Shown: positions 1 through 5,772 of the stretch, piece by piece
How positions within the stretch are numbered: position 1 is the first letter of the stretch
How the letters are laid out: each line of letters opens with the position of its first letter
NCBI GenBank assembly: GCA_934631025.1
Contig: CAKTXR010000026.1
Location: forward strand, 1 to 34,348
Reading direction: 5' to 3'
DNA length: 34,348 bases
From: an uncultured Clostridia bacterium
Lineage (GTDB): Bacteria; Bacillota; Clostridia; Christensenellales; Aristaeellaceae
Made by a program: the position numbers and the translations under genes
Notes under the pieces: model-generated
What the model was told of the DNA's origin: nothing
The model's input: the letters and a program-made list of their open reading frames with translations, nothing else
The model's database searches: none

Positions 1-512
1 TAGAACTTTCGCTCGCTCAGCCGTATCTCCCGAATCTGCTCAAGCTGCCGCTCGAAGTATTCGTCCGTGAACATATGACCCTTTTTCAGGCGCTCTACGT
101 CCATCGTCCAGCCCTGAATGGTGTGATCTTTCACGATCTGACCTGCCCATTTGCGGAATTGCACGGCACGCTGGTTATTGACCTTGAAGCCAACGGCTAT
201 GATCATTTGCAGGTTAAAGTGAGCCACCTCACGGTTGACCTGCCGCACACCTTCTGTTTGAACTATTCGGAATTTCCGAATAGTTGCCGCCTCAGTCAAT
301 TCTCCGTCTGCGTATATCTTTTTGATATGCTCATTGATGGTGGGAAGCCCTACATCATACAATGCCGCCATCATCTTCTGCGTCAACCAGATGTTTTCAT
401 CCTCGTAGCGCATCTCGAAGCTGACGTCGCTCTCGCCGGTGGCGGCGACAAAGGTCAGATATTCCGCAGCGGAGCTGCGCAGGGCAAGCTCCTTTTTCTT
501 CTGCGCCGCCAT
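1..512 (-). CDS. RhuM family protein, 3' end outside window
   Basis: The reading frame starts with ATG at 512 and runs off the left edge, giving about 170 residues. It begins MAAQKKKELALRSS and contains the block ENIWLTQKMMAALYDV followed by TINEHIKKIYADGEL, which is typical of the RhuM family (the Salmonella virulence protein RhuM and many relatives in restriction and mobile-element loci). The ribosome binding site AAGGAAGG lies upstream of the ATG, inside the end of the preceding DUF262-like reading frame, and the two are separated by one base, so translation is probably coupled. The molecular function of RhuM is not established; it is often found beside type I restriction genes, as here next to an hsdR remnant. 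The C-terminus cannot be seen. Confidence 0.82.
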   Translation of the reverse strand, partial: MAAQKKKELALRSSAAEYLTFVAATGESDVSFEMRYEDENIWLTQKMMAALYDVGLPTINEHIKKIYADGELTEAATIRKFRIVQTEGVRQVNREVAHFNLQMIIAVGFKVNNQRAVQFRKWAGQIVKDHTIQGWTMDVERLKKGHMFTDEYFERQLEQIREIRLSERKF

Positions 513-513
513 A

Positions 514-753
514 TCACAGCACCTTCCTTACAGTCGAGGGCGAATAGGTCTCGAAAATCTGGTCAAAGTTGGTGGCCGTGCTGTCGTCCGCCATGGATGA
601 GTCGCGGAACACGGCGTAATAGAGGTCATCAAACAGCACACCGCTTTCATCTGTTGTCCATGCATAAGGACGCTGATATTCCGGGATGTGGAAATCGAAC
701 TCCTGACTGAAGATGCTTAACGGTGGATGTTCTTTTCCGGTAATCTTGCTCAT
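514..753 (-). pseudogene. DUF262 (GmrSD-type) N-terminal fragment, 79 aa
   Basis: A 79-residue frame starts at ATG 753 behind the good ribosome binding site AAAGGAGAG. Residues about 20-45 read FHIPEYQRPYAWTTDESG then LFDDLYYA, the conserved opening of DUF262/GmrSD-N proteins, which contain a ParB-like nuclease-type motif and are normally several hundred residues long. After about residue 47 the sequence (FRDSSMADDSTATNFDQIF onward) no longer resembles DUF262 and stops at 514. I read this as an internal deletion that joined the start of a DUF262 gene to the tail of another gene. It lies 43 bp after the hsdR remnant and 1 bp before rhuM, so the three were probably one defence operon. A short, still translated protein cannot be excluded. 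Confidence 0.6.
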
Positions 754-796
754 CGTATCTCTCCTTTTGCAGGCTGAGGAAGTAGAAGCCGCATGT

Positions 797-1339
797 TTAT
801 TGATGCGCAGCCCCATGCAACTCATTGTAAAGCCGATCCGCCAATGCCTGCTGAATCGCATGATACTTCTTCGCATCGAGGAACAACTGTTGATAGGCTT
901 CCATGTTTTCTTCGTAGGAGGACATGGCAGTATCATCGAAGATTGTGGGGAACAAGCTGCGCTCGTATACCTGCCTGTCATCCGTCTGTGCTGCCTGATG
1001 AACATCGGCATCTTTCTTCATCTTGTTGTACAGCGTGTCAACAATGACGCGGTCTGCATCTGTGAATTCACCCATGAACTCTTCGTTGATACGTTCGATG
1101 ATTTCTTCCAGTGGGCTGAGGCGTTCAGCCTTTTTGCCTGCGCGTTTGGGCTGAGTCGGCTCCCAATGTCCACCTTCACCAGCCTCCAGCTCAATTGCAC
1201 CTTCAAAGGTCTTTTCAAGGTGGTAATACTCCAGCTTGACACGGTTATCGAGGTTGAAATCCTCCGTTTTGTCGCTTGGCAGCAGTTTGGCAAGGTAAGA
1301 GCAGAGGATAAACTCCTTGTGCAGTTCCTTATCGAACAT
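797..1339 (-). pseudogene. hsdR: Type I restriction endonuclease HsdR, C-terminal remnant
   Basis: About 180 residues, starting near MFDKELHKEFILCS and ending LADRLYNELHGAAHQ, match the C-terminal region of type I restriction R subunits: the stretch NLDNRVKLEYYHLEKTFEGA, then the RLSPLEEIIERINEEFMG block, then KAAQTDD-like HQAAQTDDRQVYERSLFP. The nuclease and DEAD-box translocase domains, which make up most of a roughly 1000-residue HsdR, are absent. The sequence breaks at about 1339 where an oppositely oriented recombinase tail begins. With no motor and no nuclease the product cannot restrict DNA. No hsdM or hsdS is visible in the window. Whether the Met at 1339 is ever used is doubtful; no ribosome binding site precedes it. 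Confidence 0.72.
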
Positions 1340-1572
1340 ACGAAAAGGCATCTGCCAAGCATGACAAGCTGGAAGCGGAGATCGCAAGACGCAATAACAA
1401 GGCGCGACAACTTGCTTCATTCATCGACCATCTGGAAAAGGCTCCGGCTTCCTTGGAGGAATGGGACAGTCAGGTGTGGTCGCTGCTGCTAGAAAAGGGA
1501 ACGGTAAACCGAGACGGCAGCGTCGCATTCGAATTCAGAAACGGAAAAGAAATCAAGGTCGAGGCCAAATGA
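1339..1572 (+). pseudogene. Site-specific serine recombinase, C-terminal remnant
   Basis: On the plus strand the frame ending at TGA 1570-1572 reads KHDKLEAEIARRNNKARQL, then FIDHLEKAPASLEEWDSQVW, then GSVAFEFRNGKEIKVEAK. This is the usual C-terminus of large serine recombinases of Clostridia mobile elements, where a coiled region is followed by a small beta-rich end (F-F-NG-EI). The catalytic resolvase domain and the recombinase zinc-ribbon domain are missing because the frame is cut at about 1340, where the hsdR remnant begins on the other strand. Such genes usually sit at the edge of an integrated element; here the tRNA-Ser gene lies 250 bp beyond. The family call rests on the tail alone. 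Confidence 0.6.
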
Positions 1573-1597
1573 GTCTCGGCCTTTTTCATGCCGCTCC

Positions 1598-1722
1598 GCA
1601 CTCTGAAATGCTCCGTTTCAGAGTGCACCCGTTTTTGCACCCCCTGCCGTTTTCATTTCAGAGTGCAAGCGAAAATGTCCATTCTGAAACGAAAATGCAC
1701 CAAATCAGCTTGCACTTTGAAA
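1598..1722. repeat. Cluster of TTTCAGAGTGCA inverted repeats
   Basis: Arms 1598-1608 and 1616-1626 form a perfect 11-bp inverted repeat (GCACTCTGAAA, 7-nt loop, TTTCAGAGTGC). The same core recurs at 1655-1670 (TTTCAGAGTGCAAGC) and, inverted with one mismatch, at 1708-1722 (GCTTGCACTTTGAAA). The cluster directly follows the recombinase remnant. It may be a recombinase or end-binding region of the lost element, or a terminator-like structure; no poly-T tract follows the first hairpin directly. Confidence 0.6.
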
Positions 1723-1777
1723 CGCATCCCAAAAATGAAAAAGACCGAAAATCCCAATAAATAAAGACTTTTCGGGC

Positions 1778-1817
1778 AAAAAAGAGGACGTAGACATTGT
1801 ATCAATATCTACGTCCT
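1778..1817 (-). terminator. Rho-independent terminator of tRNA-Ser
   Basis: On the minus strand, just past the tRNA 3' end, AGGACGTAGA pairs perfectly with TCTACGTCCT (10 bp, 13-nt loop) and is followed by C and six T. Confidence 0.9.
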
Positions 1818-1821
1818 TTGT

Positions 1822-1912
1822 TGGCGGAGAGTTAGGGATTTGAACCCTAGATACGCTATCAACGTATACACGATTTCCAGTCGTGCGCCTTAGACCACTC
1901 AGCCAACTCTCC
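1822..1912 (-). tRNA. tRNA-Ser (GGA anticodon, reads UCC)
   Basis: Read on the minus strand, the acceptor stem GGAGAGT pairs with ACTCTCC at the 3' end, followed by discriminator G and an encoded CCA (1822-1824). The anticodon stem-loop is ACGA-CTGGAAA-TCGT, giving anticodon GGA. A long variable arm (ATACG/CGTAT) and the T arm with GGTTCAAATCC are present, as expected for a class II serine tRNA. The gene has its own consensus promoter and a terminator. tRNA-Ser genes are common integration sites; the decayed element lies on its 3' side. Confidence 0.97.
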
Positions 1913-1936
1913 ATGCCGGTGCCATCAACAAGAGAT

Positions 1937-1965
1937 ATTGTACTACAAGCGGTGCCGTTTGTCAA
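1937..1965 (-). promoter_or_regulatory. Promoter of tRNA-Ser
   Basis: Minus strand TTGACA (1960-1965), 17-bp spacer, TACAAT (1937-1942), 25 bp before the tRNA 5' end. Confidence 0.9.
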
Positions 1966-2019
1966 CCCCTTTTTCCCATTTTTGCAGACTTTTTTGCAAG
2001 ACCTCCCGACGCGCGCCGC

Positions 2020-2048
2020 TTGATGAAATAACAATGCCGCCCTATAAT
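2020..2048 (+). promoter_or_regulatory. Probable promoter of EamA transporter gene
   Basis: TTGATG (2020-2025), 17-bp spacer, TATAAT (2043-2048), 46 bp before the chosen start codon. Confidence 0.7.
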
Positions 2049-2094
2049 ATTGAAAAACAGCCTCCCCCCACGTCGTTCATCAGGAGAGACGCAC

Positions 2095-2985
2095 ATGGCA
2101 GACAAAAATCTGAAATCCTATCTCATGCTCATCACTTCCACGCTGATTTTCGGCACGATCGGCGTCTTTCGGCGCTTCATTCCGCTGTCCTCGGGCATGC
2201 TCGCCTTCACGCGCGGTCTGTTGGGCAGCGCGTTCCTGGTTCTGTTCATGCGTCTCAGCCGCCGCCGCGCTTCCGAAAAGATCAGCGTAAAAACGCTGCT
2301 TCTGCTCGTGCTGACGGGCGCGCTGATCGGCTTCAACTGGATCTTCCTCTTCGAGGCCTACAATTACACCTCCGTCGCCACGGCCACAATGTGCTATTAC
2401 ATGCAGCCGACCATCGTCATACTGCTCTCGCCGCTCTTCCTGCATGAACGTCTCACGCGGCGGCGGCTTCTCTGCGCCGCTGCGGCCGTCGTCGGCATGA
2501 TCTTTGTTTCAGGCATAACGGGCGGGGCTGCGGGAACCGACGCGCGCAGCCTGACCGGCGTTTTCTTCGGCCTGGGTGCTGCGGCGCTCTATGCCGCCGT
2601 CATCATACTGAACAAGAAGATCACACTCGACGACGCTTACCGAAGAACCGCCGTTCAGCTCGCCGGCGCGGCCGTCACGCTCGTGCCCTATCTGCTGCTG
2701 ACCGAGGATTTTTCCGCCATTCACCTGAACGCGTCGTCGACCGCCATGGTGCTGCTCGTGGGACTCGTCCATACCGGCTTTGCCTACGCCCTGTATTTCG
2801 GCAGCATGAAACGGCTGAAGGCGCAATCCATCGCCGTTTTGAGTTATATTGATCCGGTGTTCGCGCTGCTGCTCTCCGCCGCCGTGCTGCATGAGTCGCT
2901 CTCCCCCATCGCCCTGATCGGCACGGCGCTGATCATCGGCTCGGCGCTCGTTAGCGAGCTGGGTCCCGCGGAAAAAGCGGCCTGA
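2095..2985 (+). CDS. EamA/DMT-family membrane transporter
   Basis: The 296-residue protein has about ten hydrophobic helices arranged as two EamA repeats. The first repeat opens at residues 7-30 (SYLMLITSTLIFGTIGVFRR) and the second at about 150 (SLTGVFFGLGAAALYAAVII). Length and layout fit drug/metabolite transporters of the inner membrane, a family that exports metabolites such as amino acids or imports sugars and nucleosides; the substrate cannot be told. I chose ATG 2095, preceded by AGGAGAG, over the in-frame ATG at 2050, which lies immediately after the -10 box. The gene stands alone between tRNA-Ser and the convergent operon that ends at 3081. I see no clear terminator in the 95-bp gap. 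Confidence 0.88.
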   Translation: MADKNLKSYLMLITSTLIFGTIGVFRRFIPLSSGMLAFTRGLLGSAFLVLFMRLSRRRASEKISVKTLLLLVLTGALIGFNWIFLFEAYNYTSVATATMCYYMQPTIVILLSPLFLHERLTRRRLLCAAAAVVGMIFVSGITGGAAGTDARSLTGVFFGLGAAALYAAVIILNKKITLDDAYRRTAVQLAGAAVTLVPYLLLTEDFSAIHLNASSTAMVLLVGLVHTGFAYALYFGSMKRLKAQSIAVLSYIDPVFALLLSAAVLHESLSPIALIGTALIIGSALVSELGPAEKAA

Positions 2986-3080
2986 TCACGCACCGTCACC
3001 CTGCGCAATTTTCCAAAAGCATTTCAATAAGAGAGACTGCCGCTCATCATTCCGCCATCCGCCGTCCTGAGCATGATGGC

Positions 3081-3611
3081 TCACTTCGCCGCGCCCTGCC
3101 GTTCCTCCGCCCCGCGCCCGTCCGGATATTCGTCGAACAGACCGGCGCGCTCTGCTTCGAGCTTGACCGCCGTTATCCCCTCGCGCAGCAGGCGGCGCAC
3201 ATGGTTGTCGCTCACCGGCCGCGACGCGCTCAACATCATGCGCATCGTCTCACCGCCCGCACCCCGGAGCGCGTACAGCTGGAGCGCGCGCGCCACCGAA
3301 TGATCGTGCCGCAGCGCATTGAACGACTTGCCTTCCCTGCATGTCAGCCCCTCCAGCGCCGCGCGCAGGCAACCATACCAGCGCAGCCGCCGCGCGGCTT
3401 CCTCCTCCATCTCGATCATATGAAGCGCCCGCGTCTGCGTCGGCCTTGAGATGCGATTCGTGCGTCCGCCGCCGATCTTGTCGGTCGGCGCGCTCACCGC
3501 ACAGCCGCTGCCATATGCGCGCTCATATTCGGCCAGCGCCCTCGGCCCCTGAAGCCGCAGCCGCCGTATCGCGTCCTTCGTGATCCTCAGCTTTTCCCCG
3601 TCCGTCATCAT
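3081..3611 (-). CDS. Unknown protein with HTH-like C-terminal segment, 176 aa
   Basis: The start codon ATG 3611 overlaps the stop of the upstream gene (ATGA, 4 bp), so the two are translationally coupled. The N-terminus (residues 5-35, EKLRITKDAIRRLRLQGPRA) is basic and helical. A glycine-rich linker with TDKIGGGRTNRISRPT (43-58) follows, then helical segments up to 120. Residues 132-152 (PVSDNHVRRLLREGITAVK) look like the recognition helix of a sigma-like or phage late-gene regulator (RinA/ArpU style) HTH. I cannot assign a family. The upstream promoter carries a LexA-type box, so expression may be damage-inducible. The longer 232-residue reading from 3779 is only frame openness. Confidence 0.6.
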   Translation of the reverse strand: MMTDGEKLRITKDAIRRLRLQGPRALAEYERAYGSGCAVSAPTDKIGGGRTNRISRPTQTRALHMIEMEEEAARRLRWYGCLRAALEGLTCREGKSFNALRHDHSVARALQLYALRGAGGETMRMMLSASRPVSDNHVRRLLREGITAVKLEAERAGLFDEYPDGRGAEERQGAAK

Positions 3612-3916
3612 ATCTCCCCGCTCCTTTCCAATTCTCCCGCTCTCAGCGCCGCCAGCACCGCGCCGCCCGGCTCGCTCTCCCGCAGCAGAGCCTCCAGCGC
3701 CCGGCAGACCAGCATTGCCAGCGCGCCGCGCCGCGCGCGCACCGTCGTACAGTGCCGCGCCCGATTCGCGTCGTCGCATATCTGCGTCATTCGCGACGGC
3801 ATATCGTCAGGCCAGCCGCCGCGCCTGCGCTGAGCCGCCGCTTCGTCCGCCAGCAGAAACAGTATATCCTCGGCGGTTTCCTGTTCGTCCCGTGTCAGCG
3901 ACAGCGTTCGCTTCAT
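3608..3916 (-). CDS. Unknown small protein, 102 aa, first gene of LexA-box operon
   Basis: The frame starts with ATG 3916 (MKRTLSLTRDEQETAEDIL) behind the ribosome binding site GGAGGAG and ends in a 4-bp overlap with the next gene. The protein is predicted to be helical and charged, with a Cys-containing segment around MTQICDDANRARHC (43-56) and a hydrophobic helix GALAMLVCRALEALL (65-79). No family is recognised. A perfect-consensus promoter with a GAAC-N4-GTTC palindrome inside its spacer lies 46 bp upstream, so LexA control is likely. The pairing with an HTH-like second gene could mean a small regulatory module or a prophage remnant; both are guesses. Confidence 0.6.
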   Translation of the reverse strand: MKRTLSLTRDEQETAEDILFLLADEAAAQRRRGGWPDDMPSRMTQICDDANRARHCTTVRARRGALAMLVCRALEALLRESEPGGAVLAALRAGELERSGEI

Positions 3917-3961
3917 CGTTTGCTCTCCTCCATCAGTCGCATTTTCGCGATTACGATTCGT

Positions 3962-3990
3962 ATTATACAGAACTTCCGTTCTTTTGTCAA
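3962..3990 (-). promoter_or_regulatory. Consensus promoter with LexA-type (SOS) box in its spacer
   Basis: Minus strand TTGACA (3985-3990), 17-bp spacer, TATAAT (3962-3967). The spacer holds a 14-bp palindrome AGAACGGAAGTTCT (3969-3982) whose core GAAC-N4-GTTC matches the Gram-positive LexA/DinR consensus. A repressor bound here would block RNA polymerase. Confidence 0.8.
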
Positions 3991-4137
3991 GGGAACAGTT
4001 CGCACTCCTGCGATTTTTTATAAAATGCACTTCTTTGCAGAAAGCGTATGTGCACAATAAACAAATGTTTTATTTAGTGCCATTGAAAGCAAGTCGCAGC
4101 GCTGCCGCAAGAAATATGTTTTCCCCGCCGCGCATAT

Positions 4138-4183
4138 AAAAGGCGGCCGCCGCACAGCTTTTTCAAGCCATGCGGCGACCGCC
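4138..4183 (-). terminator. Terminator of the GH28-like gene
   Basis: Minus strand, 17 bp past the stop: GGCGGTCGCCGCA pairs with TGCGGCGGCCGCC (one G-T pair), followed by TTTT. Confidence 0.88.
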
Positions 4184-4200
4184 GGTTATTCAGTCATTTT

Positions 4201-5607
4201 TCAGTCGTTCGTCAGGATCTCGCTCGTCACGCCGCTTCCACGCACGTTTCTCATTTCCAGCGCGTCGATTGCGCCCTCGCGCCGGTCAAGGATCGCTTCC
4301 ATGTTCAGGGCGCGCACATTGTCCAGCTCAAGCCGTCCAACGCGGCCATGCTCGTGTATCCGGACAAGCGCACCCTGCGCCGCCGCGTCCTCATTGCGCA
4401 TGACGTCGGCGTTTCGGATGACCAGATTGTCCACAGCGCCGTCCACATTGATGAGACTCGCGTCCTTCAAATCGCCGCCGTGCTCCTGCACGCACAGCCC
4501 GTCGACGAGCATATAGCGGACGTGCGGCTGCACATCGGGCTGAACGCCGTTGTAGGAATAATATCCGAGATCGAAGAGCGGTCTCGCGTCATAGGGCGCG
4601 CGGTGCGCAATATTTCGGCAGACAATCGAGTCGACGTTCGCCCCAATGCGGAACAGGAACGCGGGCGAATAGCTGTTTTTGCAGGTGCGCAGATCGATGT
4701 TTTCAAAATAGAGCGAGCCGTAATTGCCGTGATGAACAGAATCAGGAAACCAGTAATTGATGTAAAAGCCCATGCTGGTGCATTCGCCGTAGCAGTTGCG
4801 TACGGTTACGCGATCCAGCCGTCCCTTTTCGCGCGAAAGCATACGCACGCACTGATCGGCGTGCTCAAGCGCCAGACCGTCGATCAGCACGTCGGTGATG
4901 TCGGACACGCCGTCATGCTCATCGGGCGCAAGCGCGATAAAATCGTCGCCGGAGCGGCCATAGACATTGCGGATATTCAAAAACCGCCCCGGCCCCCAGA
5001 AATGCAGGCCGTCCTGATTGTGCGACGGATAATGATTGCGCAGATCAAGATGCACGTTCTCGATATTGACGTTTTTGAAGTTGCACACAAGCATCGCCCA
5101 CGCGGAGTTATCCTGTATGGCAACATCACGAATCGTGACATTCTCAACGCAGGTCAGCTCGATGGCGATGTTAGGGCGCTCATAGCCCGGATGCGCGTGC
5201 AGCACGACGCTGTGCCAGTCGGCATACTCCTCCGTCACGGCCGCGCGATGACGATGATGCGCGTTGTTGTGGTTGTAAGTCCCGCCGATCAGCGCGATAT
5301 TGCGCTGCGTCCGCTCGCCGCCGCGCAGGCTGTAATGCGCCGTGCGCAGCACCGGCCCGGGAATATCGTCGCTCATGAACAGGCCGCAGTCCGCATCCGG
5401 ACATTCAATGATCGTATTGGAATGGATTTTCAGCCCGCGAACGCGCGCCGCGCCATCCAGAATCAGGTGCAGATGCCCCCATTCGAGCGCCTTATCGAGC
5501 GCGGCCTGCAATATTTCGGTATCGTCGTCGCCGCCGCCCGTATGCACGTTGGCGTTCAGCCTTGCGCCTGTCTCGCTGGCGTAAAGAATAAAGCCCTTCG
5601 GTATCAA
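4201..5607 (-). CDS. GH28-like right-handed beta-helix carbohydrate-active protein
   Basis: The protein (468 residues from the TTG start) has repeated short strands with N-rich turns such as NVTIRDVAIQDNSAW and NVNIENVHLDL, as in pectate-lyase/polygalacturonase beta-helices. Two glycoside hydrolase 28 signatures are visible: NQDG (Asp about 199) and SGDDFIAL (Asp 221-222). The later G-H-G and R-I-K motifs are not apparent, so activity may differ from polygalacturonase. No signal peptide is seen, suggesting action inside the cell on imported oligosaccharides. The in-frame ATG at 5667 lies in the -35 box of a perfect promoter and cannot start this message. TTG 5607, preceded by AGAAGGGAAG, is most likely; GTG 5616 is the alternative. 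Confidence 0.78.
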   Translation of the reverse strand: MIPKGFILYASETGARLNANVHTGGGDDDTEILQAALDKALEWGHLHLILDGAARVRGLKIHSNTIIECPDADCGLFMSDDIPGPVLRTAHYSLRGGERTQRNIALIGGTYNHNNAHHRHRAAVTEEYADWHSVVLHAHPGYERPNIAIELTCVENVTIRDVAIQDNSAWAMLVCNFKNVNIENVHLDLRNHYPSHNQDGLHFWGPGRFLNIRNVYGRSGDDFIALAPDEHDGVSDITDVLIDGLALEHADQCVRMLSREKGRLDRVTVRNCYGECTSMGFYINYWFPDSVHHGNYGSLYFENIDLRTCKNSYSPAFLFRIGANVDSIVCRNIAHRAPYDARPLFDLGYYSYNGVQPDVQPHVRYMLVDGLCVQEHGGDLKDASLINVDGAVDNLVIRNADVMRNEDAAAQGALVRIHEHGRVGRLELDNVRALNMEAILDRREGAIDALEMRNVRGSGVTSEILTND

Positions 5608-5638
5608 TCGATTCACTTCCCTTCTTTGATTTATCGTT

Positions 5639-5667
5639 ATTATATCATCACCGGAAATGGCTGTCAA
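5639..5667 (-). promoter_or_regulatory. Promoter of the GH28-like gene
   Basis: Minus strand TTGACA (5662-5667), 17-bp spacer, TATAAT (5639-5644). It rules out translation from ATG 5667. Confidence 0.9.
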
Positions 5668-5697
5668 TTCGAAACCCGTCGATCAGAAAGCGCATCT

Positions 5698-5712
5698 TCT
5701 ACCTCCGGTAGA
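5698..5712. promoter_or_regulatory. Candidate operator between divergent genes
   Basis: Perfect inverted repeat TCTACC-TCC-GGTAGA placed between the two divergent promoters, 31 bp upstream of the leftward -35 and 11 bp upstream of the rightward -35. The HTH domain encoded just downstream is a plausible binder. Confidence 0.45.
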
Positions 5713-5722
5713 GTTATCGGCC

Positions 5723-5751
5723 TTGCGGTTTCGCCTGAAATAGGATAAAAT
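5723..5751 (+). promoter_or_regulatory. Probable promoter of the XRE-glycosidase gene
   Basis: TTGCGG (5723-5728), 17-bp spacer, TAAAAT (5746-5751), 21 bp before the start codon. Confidence 0.6.
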
Positions 5752-5772
5752 TGCAGCAAAGGGTGATGGCTG

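Noticed and set aside
1461..1760. 99-codon plus-strand frame overlapping the recombinase tail
   Set aside because: It overlaps the recombinase remnant in another frame and runs through the inverted-repeat cluster.
5608..5667. N-terminal extension of the GH28-like protein to ATG 5667
   Set aside because: The ATG overlaps the -35 box of a perfect promoter, so it is upstream of the transcript.
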